Positions 45,190 through 55,237 of a DNA stretch of 64,000 nucleotides are shown one piece after another. Both the position numbers and the translations under genes were made by a program. The notes below the pieces were generated by a model, which worked only from the letters and a program-made list of their open reading frames with translations, was not told where the DNA came from and did not search any database. This DNA comes from Proteus vulgaris. GTDB lineage: Bacteria; Pseudomonadota; Gammaproteobacteria; Enterobacterales; Enterobacteriaceae. The stretch spans positions 124,001 through 188,000 of the forward strand of contig NZ_JAEHOQ010000005.1 of assembly GCF_016239305.1 (NCBI RefSeq), written 5' to 3'. The first letter of the stretch is position 1, and each line of letters starts with the position of its first letter.

Positions 45190-46928
45190 AACTCTGCTCC
45201 TAACCCGATATAAAACTGGAGTCTACGTTTATCAACGTCACTCACTGGTAGTGCTAAATCAAATTTAATTGGCCCAACAGGTGATGCCCAGCGCACACCT
45301 GCACCTGCACCTGTTTTAAAATCACTACGAGTAAAATCATTAACGGCTTCACCACTATCAATAAAGACAGCGCTCCACCAATTACCCGTGACGTTATATT
45401 GATATTCTGCCGATCCAACGAGCATCCTTGATGCCCCGGTTAAATTACCTTTGCTATCTTCTGGTGAAATACTTTGGTATTTAAAGCCACGAACACTTCT
45501 ATCCCCCCCAGCAAAGAAACGTAACTCTGGGGGAACTTGTTCAAAAGCATTCGTTTCAATCCAACCAAAATTACCTCTTACAACAAAGCGATGTCCTTCC
45601 CAAGGTGAACGGATCCAGACATGTTGTGTTTGAAATGCAACAAATTCGACATCAGAGCCCCACATTTTATTAGAGTAGTCTAATGTATAACGTTGACTAT
45701 CTCCCCAATAAGGCATCATGCCACCGCGTTGACGCACACGGCTGGCTGTAACACCAGGATAAAGCAACATAGTGGTATTTGTAACTTCACCTTGGGTAAA
45801 GTGGCTGAGGCTCCAACGTGTATTCACGCTGTATTGCCAGCCAGTAGACATATCCCAATTACGAGACACATTTAATGTTGTGGTATCAGAACGAGTGTCA
45901 TTTAAATCGGTACGTTTAAAACCACCTTGAACACCATAATATTGCTCTAATGGATTGACTTTAAGTGGAATTTTATAGTTTGCACCAATAGATTGTTCAG
46001 GTTGCGAAACGCTAATGTTGGAAGTTAAACTATGACCACGCGAATTCATCCATGGTTTATCCCACTGCATATTAAGGCGAGGGCCAACGTCAGTGGCATA
46101 ACCACCACCAAGCTCTACATAGTTACGAGAACGCGGAGTGACAACAGCGCTCATCGGTAAAAGATGAGAGCCTTCGGCTCGTGCTTTTGCAATATCAGGA
46201 GTAACAACCGCAGAGTTAAACCATCCCGTAGCTGCTAAACGACGGTTAAATTCAGCAAGATCTTCAGACGCGTAATATTGCCCTTCTTTAAAAGGAACAA
46301 TATTTTGTAAATAGTCTTCACGGATTTGGGAGCCAGTATAATTCACTTTGCCAAAGCGATAACGTTCTCCACTATTAAAGACAAAATCCCAATACGAAGC
46401 ATGGTTATCTAAAGAAACACCTAACTGACTTTTATCCATTTCTGCATCAAAGTAACCACGACGGATAGCAAGCCCTGTTAATGAGCCTTTGAGCTTTTCA
46501 TAATCACCATGGTTTAAAACACTATCAAGAGGGGGCGTATTTTCTTTAATTACCTTAGCATATTGTTCGTCGGTTTTCGCACCACCTTCAAGAACAATAT
46601 CGACCCCTTTGAGTAAAATAGGAATACCAGGTTCAACTTTAGCGGTTAATACAGAACGTGTTGGCGGTGTATTTTCTTGGTAAGAAAATGTCACACTAGG
46701 CTGATAATAGCCTAAAGGTCGAAGTCCTTCTTGAATTGCTTTTTCAACACGCGCACGAAAACGCCCGTCAGGTGCAACTTCTTCTGTTGTAATGTTTGAT
46801 AGCTGGACTCGCGCATTTTTTTCGAGTTGCCCTTCTAAACCTTCTACTTTTAAACGCAAACTTGCCCCATAGGTAACAGGCGCGATAAAAGACAGACAGA
46901 GAACGTAGATAACGGAGTATCTCGGCAC
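45186..46928 (-). CDS. tamA: Outer-membrane Omp85 protein TamA
   Basis: The 580-residue protein (E. coli 577) has a signal peptide of about 21 residues and three POTRA domains (about 22-265). A 16-strand Omp85 barrel follows, with the conserved [16 protein letters not shown] motif (the VRGF/Y loop) and the last strand [10 protein letters not shown]. It is the outer-membrane partner of TamB. It diverges from msrA. Confidence 0.96.
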   Translation of the reverse strand: MPRYSVIYVLCLSFIAPVTYGASLRLKVEGLEGQLEKNARVQLSNITTEEVAPDGRFRARVEKAIQEGLRPLGYYQPSVTFSYQENTPPTRSVLTAKVEPGIPILLKGVDIVLEGGAKTDEQYAKVIKENTPPLDSVLNHGDYEKLKGSLTGLAIRRGYFDAEMDKSQLGVSLDNHASYWDFVFNSGERYRFGKVNYTGSQIREDYLQNIVPFKEGQYYASEDLAEFNRRLAATGWFNSAVVTPDIAKARAEGSHLLPMSAVVTPRSRNYVELGGGYATDVGPRLNMQWDKPWMNSRGHSLTSNISVSQPEQSIGANYKIPLKVNPLEQYYGVQGGFKRTDLNDTRSDTTTLNVSRNWDMSTGWQYSVNTRWSLSHFTQGEVTNTTMLLYPGVTASRVRQRGGMMPYWGDSQRYTLDYSNKMWGSDVEFVAFQTQHVWIRSPWEGHRFVVRGNFGWIETNAFEQVPPELRFFAGGDRSVRGFKYQSISPEDSKGNLTGASRMLVGSAEYQYNVTGNWWSAVFIDSGEAVNDFTRSDFKTGAGAGVRWASPVGPIKFDLALPVSDVDKRRLQFYIGLGAEL

Positions 46929-47054
46929 GTTTTCTCCTCAATATGATTTAATCCATGTGATGAATTGACGAAAAACTGTTTTAAGCTTTATTGTAGATTT
47001 AGTTTATAACAATATTAAGCCTTTACCATAGTAAAGCGTTTACAAATATAAAAA

Positions 47055-47693
47055 ATGGAGTCTACCTTGCAACATAAAGCTTACCAACCAGAGAATGCCT
47101 TAAGGGGTACCTCGACACCATTAGAAATATCTGCTAATCATGCAGTAAATGGGCATTCCATTAATAACACTCCCGAAAAGATGAGTATCGCTTATTTTGC
47201 CATGGGTTGCTTTTGGGGCGCTGAACGTCTGTTTTGGCAACAACCCGGTGTGTACTCAACAAGCGCCGGTTACAGCGGTGGTGTAACAGAAAATCCAACT
47301 TACCAACAAGTTTGCCAAGGTTTAACTGGCCATAGTGAAGTGGTGAGAGTTGTTTTTGACCCTGCAATAATTAGCTACCAACAACTTCTGGCTCTTTTTT
47401 GGGAAAATCATAATCCATCACAAGGTATGCGCCAAGGTAATGATATTGGCAGCCAATATCGTTCTGCCATTTATACTGTTAACACAGAGCAATATGAGCA
47501 AGCTATTGAGTCAAAAAAACGTTATCAACAAGCAATGAATGCTCAAGGCGCAACAGCGGAAATTACGACAGAAATACAGCCAGCTGGCCCTTTTTATTTT
47601 GCTGAAGATTACCACCAGCAATATTTACACAAAAACCCACAAGGCTATTGTGGATTAGGTGGGATAGGTATCTGTTTTCCTCCTGAAAAGTAA
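47055..47693 (+). CDS. msrA: Peptide methionine sulfoxide reductase A
   Basis: This 212-residue enzyme has the E. coli length. The catalytic cysteine is in [13 protein letters not shown], with [18 protein letters not shown] and the C-terminal resolving cysteines in [15 protein letters not shown]. It repairs the S form of methionine sulfoxide in proteins. It lies between tamA and ytfL in the conserved order. Confidence 0.96.
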   Translation: MESTLQHKAYQPENALRGTSTPLEISANHAVNGHSINNTPEKMSIAYFAMGCFWGAERLFWQQPGVYSTSAGYSGGVTENPTYQQVCQGLTGHSEVVRVVFDPAIISYQQLLALFWENHNPSQGMRQGNDIGSQYRSAIYTVNTEQYEQAIESKKRYQQAMNAQGATAEITTEIQPAGPFYFAEDYHQQYLHKNPQGYCGLGGIGICFPPEK

Positions 47694-47843
47694 CACTAGC
47701 AGAAAATAGCAGGGCGATGATATAATTTCGTCCTCTTATCTATTTTTGTGAACAAATCCATCACAATATATTGATTTATCTTCTATTTTTAACACTCTAG
47801 TATTGCCCTTTGGATTAAATACTTGGGGTGATGTGAGCCTTAT

Positions 47844-49226
47844 ATGCTTAATAGTTTACTCATTGTGCTTTTGCTTTGTGCTATCAGCGCCTTTTTTTCG
47901 CTGTCTGAAATTTCTCTTGCCGCTTCTCGTCGAATTAAACTCAAACAACTCGTTGATGAAGGCAATATTAACGCTGCCCGCGTCTTAAAAATGCAAGAAA
48001 TGCCAGGCATGTTTTTTACTGTCGTTCAAATTGGATTAAATGCTGTTGCCATTTTGGCGGGTATCGTCGGCGAGTCTGCATTCTCTCCTTCACTAAAAAG
48101 TTTCTACCTACAATTTTTTGAAGAGCCTCTAGCGCAGCAACTTGGATCTATCTGCTCTTTTATTATTGTCACATCAATGTTTATTTTACTGGCTGACTTA
48201 ACACCAAAACGTATTGGTATGATTAAGCCTGAAGCCATCGCATTAAGAATCGTTAATCCAATGCGTTTCTGCCTTGCCTTTTTCCGCCCTTTGGTATGGT
48301 TATTTAATGGCATGGCTGATCTCATCTTCAAACTATTTAAAATCCCGATGGTCAGAAATGAAGATATTACTTCTGATGATATCTTCGCCATTGTAGAAGC
48401 AGGGGCTGTTGCCGGGGTTTTACGTAAACAAGAACATGAACTCATTGAAAATGTCTTTGAATTAGAATCACGCACCGTTCCTTCTGCAATGACCCCTCGA
48501 GAAGATGTGGTTTATTTTGATCGTGAAGAAACTGAAAACGATATTAAAGAAAAAATTGCCACCCAGCCTCACTCTAAATTTTTAGTTTGTGAAGGTGATA
48601 TCGACCATATTATTGGTTATGTAGATTCTAAAGAGCTTCTTAATCGAGTTATCAATGGACAAAGCCTAAACCTCAATGAAGGCGTTCATATCCGCAAAGT
48701 GCTCATTATTCCTGATACATTAACACTCTCAGATATGTTAGAAAGCTTTAAAACATCAGGTGAAGATTTTGCCATTATCCTCAATGAATACGCCATGGTA
48801 ATGGGTGTTATTACGCTAAATGACGTGATGACAACATTGATGGGCGACTTGATTGGACCAGGACAAGAAGAGCAAATTGTCAGTCGTGATGAGCATTCAT
48901 GGTTAGTTGAAGGTGGTACACCAATTGATGATGTGATGCGTGCACTTGATATTGATGATTTCCCTGATTCAAGTAACTACGAAACTATTGCTGGTTTTAT
49001 GATGTTTCGCTTACGCAAAATCCCCAAACGCACAGATTATGTGAAGTTTTCAGGGTATAAGTTTGAAGTTGTCGATATTGATAATTATAAAATTGATCAA
49101 TTACTTGTGACAAAGATTGATGATATTCCTCCCGTTAAACCTGTCTTACAGGAGTATGTTCCTGTTACACAGACAACAACTACGGAAGTCGAAATCAAAA
49201 AAGATGAGAATAAAATTGCTGATTAG
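47844..49226 (+). CDS. ytfL: CNNM/CBS-domain membrane protein YtfL (PaeA)
   Basis: The 460-residue protein aligns closely with E. coli YtfL (447). It has an N-terminal DUF21 membrane domain with four helices (about 1-160), then two CBS domains (about 205-330, with MTPREDVVYFD and KFLVCEGDIDHIIGYVDSKELL) and a CorC/HlyC C-terminal domain (about 345-430). The C-tail is longer and diverged. In Salmonella and E. coli this protein (PaeA) is reported to export cadaverine and putrescine. Here it faces ytfK. Confidence 0.92.
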   Translation: MLNSLLIVLLLCAISAFFSLSEISLAASRRIKLKQLVDEGNINAARVLKMQEMPGMFFTVVQIGLNAVAILAGIVGESAFSPSLKSFYLQFFEEPLAQQLGSICSFIIVTSMFILLADLTPKRIGMIKPEAIALRIVNPMRFCLAFFRPLVWLFNGMADLIFKLFKIPMVRNEDITSDDIFAIVEAGAVAGVLRKQEHELIENVFELESRTVPSAMTPREDVVYFDREETENDIKEKIATQPHSKFLVCEGDIDHIIGYVDSKELLNRVINGQSLNLNEGVHIRKVLIIPDTLTLSDMLESFKTSGEDFAIILNEYAMVMGVITLNDVMTTLMGDLIGPGQEEQIVSRDEHSWLVEGGTPIDDVMRALDIDDFPDSSNYETIAGFMMFRLRKIPKRTDYVKFSGYKFEVVDIDNYKIDQLLVTKIDDIPPVKPVLQEYVPVTQTTTTEVEIKKDENKIAD

Positions 49227-49247
49227 TTAGTAACTGAGCGAAATTAA

Positions 49248-49290
49248 TAACTGAGTCTTATCTGAAAATTCAAAGAGAAAGACTCAGTTA
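49248..49290. terminator. Hairpin between ytfL and ytfK
   Basis: A perfect 12-bp stem TAACTGAGTCTT/AAGACTCAGTTA has a 19-base loop and lies between convergent genes. No clear T tract follows, so termination efficiency is uncertain. Confidence 0.55.
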
Positions 49291-49305
49291 TCTATCAGAT
49301 AAAAG

Positions 49306-49512
49306 TTAACCCATTTCAGCCTTAAGTAAAATAACCTGCTGGTTTACCTCACTCATAACATTAAAATGTAGCTTGTCTTTTATTTTTGGCAGTAAAATTT
49401 TGCCGTAATCAAATTCAAATGCACCCATTCCTTTGATGTAAAACCGTCCACGAAATAATGTCTTAACGTAGAGAGCAATTTTTTCAGGGTTATAGCGATT
49501 GAAGATTTTCAT
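49306..49512 (-). CDS. ytfK: YtfK, SpoT-activating stress protein
   Basis: The 68-residue protein starts [23 protein letters not shown] and includes [28 protein letters not shown], matching E. coli YtfK over its whole length. In E. coli YtfK binds SpoT and shifts it to (p)ppGpp synthesis under phosphate or fatty-acid starvation. The 276-base region upstream, shared with divergent ytfJ, shows no firm regulatory site by eye. Confidence 0.93.
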   Translation of the reverse strand: MKIFNRYNPEKIALYVKTLFRGRFYIKGMGAFEFDYGKILLPKIKDKLHFNVMSEVNQQVILLKAEMG

Positions 49513-49788
49513 CTTTCAGTTAGTCTCCCATGCTCGTTGTTGAGTTTAATAAGTCATAAAGACTTATCTTTATATATCAAATTTAAAGACCTAATAATAA
49601 GTACTAGGTTCAACTTATTTAATTTTCTTATCTATTTTTACATTTATTGACAGAAAAGAATGTAAATCAAGATAACGTAAGCAATATCTTACCCTCTCAA
49701 TGTTAAATAAATGTATCAAAAATGCGGTATTATTCTTCACTAGCTTCTATGCTTAAATAGAACCTAACGTCATCTCAATAATAGGACT

Positions 49789-50355
49789 ATGGCTATGCAC
49801 AAACTCACCTTAGCTGCACTTTTACTTAGCACATCAACATGGGTATTTGCCCATAACATCACTGAAAATACCGTACTTCCAGCCGTCACCATTAATGACA
49901 AAGGTGAACTACTTTATGACACAGCCAAAGATAAGTTTAGCTACCAAAATTGGAACAGTGGTCAGCTTAGTGGAAAAGTACGTACGGTTCAGCATATAGC
50001 AGGACGTAGTAAGGCAAAAGAGATGAATGCGCCGTTTATTGAAGCCGTTAAATTGGCCAAATTCCCGCAAGCGGGTTATCAAACAACGACAATCATTAAT
50101 ACAGATGATGCAGTATTTGGTACAGGTCCCTTTGTACGTGGCAGTGTTGAAGACAGTAAAAAAGAGTTTCCTTGGTCACAATTTATTGTTGATGCCGATG
50201 GTGCAGCATTAAAAGGCTGGGGGTTAGAAAAAGAGAACTCAGCGATTGTTGTACTTGATAAACAAGGCAAAGTACGTTTTGTGAAAGAAGGTGTATTAAG
50301 TGGTGCTGAGATAACCACAGCTATCAATCTTATCAATGATTTAATTAAAGAATAA
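49789..50355 (+). CDS. ytfJ: Periplasmic YtfJ family protein (thioredoxin-like fold)
   Basis: The 188-residue protein (E. coli 184) has a signal peptide ending near TWVFAHN. The mature part carries GKVRTVQHIAGRSKAKEMN and the closing VLDKQGKVRFVKEGVLS, as in YtfJ. The family has a thioredoxin-like fold without a CxxC pair. Its role is unknown. It lies between ytfK and cysQ, as in E. coli. Confidence 0.9.
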   Translation: MAMHKLTLAALLLSTSTWVFAHNITENTVLPAVTINDKGELLYDTAKDKFSYQNWNSGQLSGKVRTVQHIAGRSKAKEMNAPFIEAVKLAKFPQAGYQTTTIINTDDAVFGTGPFVRGSVEDSKKEFPWSQFIVDADGAALKGWGLEKENSAIVVLDKQGKVRFVKEGVLSGAEITTAINLINDLIKE

Positions 50356-50365
50356 TGTGAGATAT

Positions 50366-50393
50366 CGGAGCCTTTATTAAACAAAAGGCTCCG
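50366..50393. terminator. Hairpin between ytfJ and cysQ
   Basis: A 9-bp stem CGGAGCCTT/AAGGCTCCG lies 10 bases after ytfJ between convergent genes. There is no T tract on either side, so it may act as an mRNA 3'-end stabiliser rather than an intrinsic terminator. Confidence 0.5.
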
Positions 50394-50409
50394 ACCGCCT
50401 CTCTACATG

Positions 50410-51150
50410 CTAAAATATAGATACTCTAAATCCTGGATTTATCAGCGACTCTTTTGGGGAATAATCTAGCGTTACCCCTTTCCAATCTGTGACATGTGCG
50501 CCAGCAGCAATCGCTATGGCATGACCTGCCGCCGTATCCCACGTATGCGTGGGTCCAAAACGAGGATAAAGCTGGGCTTTACCTTCTGCAACAAGACAAA
50601 ATTTTAGAGATGAGCCGACGGCGACCGTTTGATGTTCACCTAGCTGTGATAAATACTCTTTTAACTCATCATCTTGATGAGAACGGCTGATCACTATCAC
50701 AGGGGGTTCTGCCCGACTTGCATGAATGGGTAATCGCTGGCCACACTCCTCTTTCCACGCTTTTTTATTGGCAGCCGCATATAACACATTTTGCACTGGT
50801 GCATAAACTACCCCTAAAACCGGAATACCCTTTTCGATTAAGGCGATATTTACCGTAAACTCACCATTTTTACTGATAAATTCTTTAGTACCATCTAATG
50901 GATCAATTAGCCAATACCGATCCCAATGACGGCGAACTTCCCATTCAGGTGGATCTTCTTCAGATAATTGAGGTATATCAGGAGCAATAGAAGCAAGTCC
51001 TTGTTTGATAATTTGATGAGCGGCTAAATCTGCTTCTGTAACAGGTGAATTATCACTTTTTTCCTGCACTTGGATCGGCTCGGATTGCTGATAAATCTGC
51101 ATTATCGCCATACCGGCTTGGCGGGCTAATTTGCTGACTTGTTCTAACAT
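50410..51150 (-). CDS. cysQ: 3'(2'),5'-bisphosphate nucleotidase CysQ
   Basis: The 246-residue enzyme has the E. coli length. Metal and catalytic residues are in LSEED (64-65), [13 protein letters not shown] (D83, D86) and the late [14 protein letters not shown]. It removes the 3' phosphate of PAP from sulfate assimilation and belongs to the inositol monophosphatase superfamily. It converges on ytfJ. Confidence 0.96.
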   Translation of the reverse strand: MLEQVSKLARQAGMAIMQIYQQSEPIQVQEKSDNSPVTEADLAAHQIIKQGLASIAPDIPQLSEEDPPEWEVRRHWDRYWLIDPLDGTKEFISKNGEFTVNIALIEKGIPVLGVVYAPVQNVLYAAANKKAWKEECGQRLPIHASRAEPPVIVISRSHQDDELKEYLSQLGEHQTVAVGSSLKFCLVAEGKAQLYPRFGPTHTWDTAAGHAIAIAAGAHVTDWKGVTLDYSPKESLINPGFRVSIF

Positions 51151-51240
51151 AATGCACCTCTCTTATTTCTATAAGCATGATCACTTCTCTTATAAAAATC
51201 AATTACCCTACTATCTCGTTATTTTAGTATAGAGACAACA

Positions 51241-51261
51241 ATAGCCGGCAAAACCGGCTAT
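51241..51261. terminator. fklB terminator
   Basis: An 8-bp G-C-rich stem ATAGCCGG/CCGGCTAT with a five-base loop is followed by TTTTT on the plus strand and by a weaker TTGTTGTCT on the minus strand. It lies 31 bases after fklB. Confidence 0.75.
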
Positions 51262-51292
51262 TTTTTACTCTTATTTACCGCAGAATAAGAAA

Positions 51293-51913
51293 TTATAAAA
51301 TTTCTAATAATTCTACTTCAAATACTAATGTTGCGAATGGAGGAATAGCCGCACCTGCTCCGCGTTCGCCATAAGCTAATTGATAAGGAATATATAATTC
51401 CCATTTAGAGCCTACTGGCATTAATGTTAATGCTTCAATCCAACCTGCGATAACGCCATTTACAGGGAATTCCGCTGGCTGACCGCGTTGAACAGAACTA
51501 TCAAATACAGTGCCATCAATTAAACGACCTGTGTAGTGAACACGAACATGATCAGTACGTGCAGGGATAGCACCTTCACCCGCTGTCAGTACTTTATACT
51601 GTAAACCTGATTCAGTAACTTGAACGCCTTCATTGTTTACGTTTTTTTCTAAGAAAATTTTGCCTGCATCAGCCAGTTCTGCTTGGCGTTCTTGGCGAAC
51701 AGCTTCAGCACGCTCATGCATAGTACGTAAGGCATTGTGTAATGTTTCAACAGGTACAGAAGGCGCATTACCTTCTAATGCATCGGTCAAGCCAGCTAAC
51801 AGTGCTGCGGGCTCTAATCCTTGAAGACCTGATTCAGTCAGCTGTTGACCGACTTGCAGACCAATACCGTAACTTGCCTGTGATTCGATAGAATCAAATG
51901 ATGGTTTTGACAT
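51293..51913 (-). CDS. fklB: FKBP-type peptidyl-prolyl isomerase FklB (FKBP22)
   Basis: The 206-residue protein has the E. coli length. Its N-terminal helical dimerisation domain (about 1-90) starts [19 protein letters not shown]. The FKBP domain (about 100-206) has [18 protein letters not shown] and the closing [16 protein letters not shown]. It lacks a signal peptide and is cytoplasmic. It isomerises X-Pro bonds. Confidence 0.96.
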   Translation of the reverse strand: MSKPSFDSIESQASYGIGLQVGQQLTESGLQGLEPAALLAGLTDALEGNAPSVPVETLHNALRTMHERAEAVRQERQAELADAGKIFLEKNVNNEGVQVTESGLQYKVLTAGEGAIPARTDHVRVHYTGRLIDGTVFDSSVQRGQPAEFPVNGVIAGWIEALTLMPVGSKWELYIPYQLAYGERGAGAAIPPFATLVFEVELLEIL

Positions 51914-52151
51914 GAAAAATACCGTTTTTTATGAAAGTTAATCCCAAGAATAACAGTGGTAAGGTACAGCGTAAACCTTCTGTCTTGAGTAATGGGAATT
52001 ATTCGTTAAAAACCTAAACAATTGACTCTAGTTATCCTGTTTTTAGCACTTTTTTAGTGTGATTTGCCATACTTATTTTCACAACATCGCAACACAAGCA
52101 TATACTTATAAGTAGGCATAAAACTGTCTAAATCTATAAATATCAATATAT

Positions 52152-52258
52152 ATACTCTAAATAATTCAAGTTATAGTCAGGCGGAGAGGCATATAAAGCG
52201 ATGTCACTCGACTCGCTAAGCATAGTTAATCCCCTGTGGCTTGAAGTATGACAAGTAT
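52152..52258. repeat. Short element with imperfect terminal inverted repeats
   Basis: The ends ATACTCTAAATAATTCAAG (52152-52170) and CTTGAAGTATGACAAGTAT (52240-52258) are inverted repeats with 14 of 19 matches. The interior of about 69 bases has a different, less AT-rich composition and no ORF. CTTGAAGTATGAC-type ends are common in dispersed repeats of related enterobacteria, from memory. It lies in the 368-base gap between fklB and gabD, just before gabD; the rest of the gap shows nothing recognisable. Confidence 0.5.
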
Positions 52259-52281
52259 CGATGTGTTCAGAGAGGTATTAA

Positions 52282-53730
52282 GTGAAGATAACGACAAACC
52301 CCTATTTCCGCGAACAAGGCTATATTAATGGCCTTTGGTGTAACGCTAAAAATAACGACACGGTTGATGTCATTGATCCCGCAACTGGCACACTTTTGGG
52401 TACTGTTCCTAATATGGGAACGCAAGAAGCAATAATGGCAGTTGATGCTGCACAAAAAGCCTTACCCCAATGGCGTGCACTAACAGCTCATCAACGTAGC
52501 GTATTATTACAAAATTGGTTTAAATTAATCACTGAAAACAAGAGAAAACTTGCTGAATTAATGACATTTGAGCAAGGAAAACCTGTTGCTGAAGCTGAAG
52601 GCGAAATTACTTATGCAGCTTCTTTTATTGAGTGGTTTGCTGAACAAGGTAAAAGAACCAACGGTGAAATCATACCCTCACCTTCTGCTGATAAACGTTT
52701 GATGGTGATTAAACAAGGTATTGGTGTTTGTGCCGCCATCACGCCCTGGAACTTTCCTGCTGCAATGATCACCCGTAAAGCCGCACCTGCATTAGCTGCG
52801 GGTTGTACTATGGTGATTAAACCGGCCAATGAAACACCTTATACCGCTCTAGCTTTAGCTGAATTAGCAACTCAAGCGGGTATTCCAGCTGGTGTTATTA
52901 ATATTGTCACTGGTGATGCTATTAAAATTGGTGAGGTCTTTACCTCTGATAATCGTGTTCGCAAATTAAGTTTTACTGGCTCTACGGGTGTTGGACGTTT
53001 ATTAATGCGTCAATGTTCTGATAGCGTAAAAAAAGTCTCTTTAGAATTAGGCGGTAATGCGCCATTTATCGTATTTAACGACGCAGATATTGATAAAGCG
53101 GTTGAAGGTGCCATGGGTGCTAAATTCCGTAATGCAGGACAAACTTGTGTTTGTGCTAACCGTTTCTATATCCATAAAGATGTTTACCAACAATTTAGTG
53201 AGCGTTTTGTCGTCGCTGTTAAAAAACTTAAAGTCGGTAACGGTTTTGAAGAAGGTGTCACTATTGGGCCTCTGATTAACCGTAAAGCTATTGAGAAATC
53301 ACAATCATTGCTTGCCGATACACTCAAACGGGGTGCAACACTGCTTTGTGGTGGAGAAAGTGATAAAGCGGGTGAAAACTTTTTCCAACCTACTGTTATC
53401 GGCAATGTGCCCGCTGATAGCCATATTCTTGAAGAAGAGATCTTTGGCCCTGTCGCACCTTTAGTTATTTTTGAAAATGAAGATGAAGTGGTGCATTTAG
53501 CCAATAACACCATTTATGGCTTAGCCGCTTATTTTTATAGTGAAAATCCACAGCGTATTTGGCGCGTTGCCGAAAATCTAGAATACGGCATGGTGGGGAT
53601 TAATACGGGATTAATTTCCAATGAAGTGGCGCCATTCGGTGGTATTAAACAGTCAGGTTTAGGCCGTGAAGGTTCCGAACATGGTATTGAAGACTATATG
53701 GAGATGAAGTATCTCTGCCAAGGATTATAA
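52282..53730 (+). CDS. gabD: Succinate-semialdehyde dehydrogenase GabD
   Basis: This 482-residue aldehyde dehydrogenase has the E. coli GabD length. It uses a GTG start. Motifs include ITPWNFPAAMITRK, FTGSTGVGR, the general-base Glu in LELGGNAPFIVF and catalytic Cys289 in GQTCVCANRF. A C-x-C pair (289/291) matches the redox-switch motif of GabD. It oxidises succinate semialdehyde to succinate in GABA breakdown, usually with NADP. Unlike in E. coli, no gabT or gabP neighbours it, and a repeat element lies directly upstream. Confidence 0.88.
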   Translation: MKITTNPYFREQGYINGLWCNAKNNDTVDVIDPATGTLLGTVPNMGTQEAIMAVDAAQKALPQWRALTAHQRSVLLQNWFKLITENKRKLAELMTFEQGKPVAEAEGEITYAASFIEWFAEQGKRTNGEIIPSPSADKRLMVIKQGIGVCAAITPWNFPAAMITRKAAPALAAGCTMVIKPANETPYTALALAELATQAGIPAGVINIVTGDAIKIGEVFTSDNRVRKLSFTGSTGVGRLLMRQCSDSVKKVSLELGGNAPFIVFNDADIDKAVEGAMGAKFRNAGQTCVCANRFYIHKDVYQQFSERFVVAVKKLKVGNGFEEGVTIGPLINRKAIEKSQSLLADTLKRGATLLCGGESDKAGENFFQPTVIGNVPADSHILEEEIFGPVAPLVIFENEDEVVHLANNTIYGLAAYFYSENPQRIWRVAENLEYGMVGINTGLISNEVAPFGGIKQSGLGREGSEHGIEDYMEMKYLCQGL

Positions 53731-53894
53731 ATAATCTTTACTCCACTCATAAAAGTAAGTCAGCATGGATGCTACTGCTTTTTCCCTTGCTATTTTTTCT
53801 TATTATTAAAAAATATTAAAAATCCTTTATTTAATATAAAGATATGAAATCAGATTTATATATCTTCAATTTTTTTATATCACGTAATTAATTT

Positions 53895-53927
53895 AAAAAA
53901 TCCAGCATTCCTTTGCTGAAGATTTTT
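53895..53927 (-). terminator. zinT operon terminator
   Basis: On the minus strand TTCAGCA/TGCTGGA makes a stem with a six-base loop, flanked by A and T runs and followed by TTTTTT. It lies 32 bases after zinT. Confidence 0.65.
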
Positions 53928-53958
53928 ATTATTTCATTTTCTATTTATTTTATTTAAA

Positions 53959-54606
53959 TCAGTGATAAAGCATTTCATGAACAATATCATCTGCTTTCAT
54001 AGAATAAGGATAGTAAGTTGGCCAGTTACTTAGCTCTTTAAGTAATTCATCTTGCGATGTATTACCCATATATAAATGGAAGTGTTCCGCTTTTTCTGGC
54101 GCAATAATGTGGTCGCTAAATTGAATAAATTTTGGTGCTTGGCTTTTGGCATCATCACAGCGAAAAAGATAACGCACTCCTTTTTTACCTGATCCATAAT
54201 GTAAAATACGATAGCCATCATAGTGATATTCACAACGCTCTACTTTTTCACCTTGATGAAATTCAATGATATTATTTTCAATACCAATCATATCAATGTC
54301 TGTTTTATACCCTTGAGTATAATAAGCACGATATTCTTCAATCGTTTTATCTTTTTTAGTTTCTGCTTTTTTCTGTAAAACCTCATCTAATTCGCCACTA
54401 CGAAGATAAGGTTCAACGGATTGCCATACTCCTTCCCAATCACTAAGTTGACGATCGAGAACATCCTTGTCCTCAAAAATACCATTAGCAGCATCTCTTT
54501 GTGCTTGTGTTTGTACTTTTTCATGATGATGCCCATGAGCTAAAACAGACATCGTGCTACTCAACAATCCCATAATCAAAACACAAGAAAGTATCGGTCT
54601 TTGCAT
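53959..54606 (-). CDS. zinT: Periplasmic zinc-binding protein ZinT
   Basis: This 215-residue protein (E. coli 216) has a signal peptide ending near SVLA, then the mature HGHHHEK metal-binding start. The lipocalin-like core has LSDWEGVWQSVEPYL and the metal-site FSDHIIAPEKAEHFHLYMG. ZinT binds zinc and helps ZnuA recruit it under severe shortage. It follows rpmJ2 by four bases in a zinc-starvation operon controlled by a Zur-type site, so it is expected to be Zur-repressed. Confidence 0.95.
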   Translation of the reverse strand: MQRPILSCVLIMGLLSSTMSVLAHGHHHEKVQTQAQRDAANGIFEDKDVLDRQLSDWEGVWQSVEPYLRSGELDEVLQKKAETKKDKTIEEYRAYYTQGYKTDIDMIGIENNIIEFHQGEKVERCEYHYDGYRILHYGSGKKGVRYLFRCDDAKSQAPKFIQFSDHIIAPEKAEHFHLYMGNTSQDELLKELSNWPTYYPYSMKADDIVHEMLYH

Positions 54607-54610
54607 GATT

Positions 54611-54736
54611 TTACCCCTGAACTGCTTTAAAACGCGGATTTGACTTACAAATCACATAAAGGCGACCACGGCGACGCACAATCTTACAATCAGGATGACG
54701 CTGTTTTGCACTTTTTAATGAACTTAATACCTGCAT
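54611..54736 (-). CDS. rpmJ2: Zinc-independent ribosomal protein L36 paralogue
   Basis: The 41-residue protein starts [20 protein letters not shown]. It is the C-minus form of L36 (YkgO type): two cysteines remain (C17 and C30), but the first cysteine and the histidine of the usual zinc ribbon are missing. It replaces the zinc-binding L36 when zinc is scarce. It lies between rpmE2 and zinT with gaps of 13 and 4 bases, so it is in one transcript. Confidence 0.95.
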   Translation of the reverse strand: MQVLSSLKSAKQRHPDCKIVRRRGRLYVICKSNPRFKAVQG

Positions 54737-54749
54737 TTTTCTTTCCTTT

Positions 54750-54998
54750 TTACTTAACAAAACGGCCAAAACGTTTATTAAAGCGCGCCACATTACCTTC
54801 TTGAGAATGTGTTTTTTGCTTACCGGTATAAAATGGATGAGATTGAGAAGAAACATCTAACGTGACATAAGGGTAAGTTGCCCCTTCATACTCTATCGTT
54901 TTTTCCGTTTTGATGGTTGAACCTACTTTAAAGTAAGCATCTGCACTTGTGTCATAAAAAATGACAGTTCGATATTGTGGATGAATGCCTGGTTTCAT
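54750..54998 (-). CDS. rpmE2: Zinc-independent ribosomal protein L31 type B
   Basis: This 82-residue protein starts [18 protein letters not shown] and includes [20 protein letters not shown] and the closing [14 protein letters not shown]. It lacks the CxxC pair of zinc-binding L31 and is the E. coli YkgM type. It replaces L31 under zinc shortage and frees zinc from ribosomes. It is the first gene of the rpmE2-rpmJ2-zinT operon, with a Zur palindrome 26 bases before its ATG. An upstream in-frame ATG at 55010 is less likely. Confidence 0.95.
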   Translation of the reverse strand: MKPGIHPQYRTVIFYDTSADAYFKVGSTIKTEKTIEYEGATYPYVTLDVSSQSHPFYTGKQKTHSQEGNVARFNKRFGRFVK

Positions 54999-55023
54999 AT
55001 AAAACCCCAACTCTATAATGTAA

Positions 55024-55038
55024 TGTTATAATATAACA
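55024..55038. promoter_or_regulatory. Zur operator of the rpmE2-rpmJ2-zinT operon
   Basis: TGTTATAATATAACA is a perfect 15-base palindrome and equals the core of the gammaproteobacterial Zur box. It lies 26 bases upstream of rpmE2, over the expected promoter, where zinc-loaded Zur would block transcription. All three downstream genes are known Zur-regulon types. Confidence 0.88.
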
Positions 55039-55237
55039 ATATTGAATCACAGTAATGTAACGTTTTTTAATTTCATTGACCAGTTTTTTTTAGTCTATTT
55101 TTTATCTTAAGAAAAAGGAGGCTGTTTTAAGTGTGTACTTTTTAAGTGATATAAGTGGATTTTCTGGCCTTTTTTTATCCAATTTTTCTATTTTCCGCTA
55201 GAGTTATACTAAGACGGCAAAACAAATAGGACATATT

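Noticed and set aside
47803-47988. Plus-strand ORF overlapping the ytfL start
   Set aside because: It is a different frame of the ytfL upstream region and first helix; ytfL at 47844 matches its family from the first residue.
50366-50393. Strong intrinsic terminator between ytfJ and cysQ
   Set aside because: The stem is good but neither strand has a T tract, so it is listed as a hairpin with low confidence as a terminator.
54737-54856. N-terminal extension of the L36 paralogue
   Set aside because: It overlaps the end of rpmE2 in another frame and the 41-residue form is the family length.
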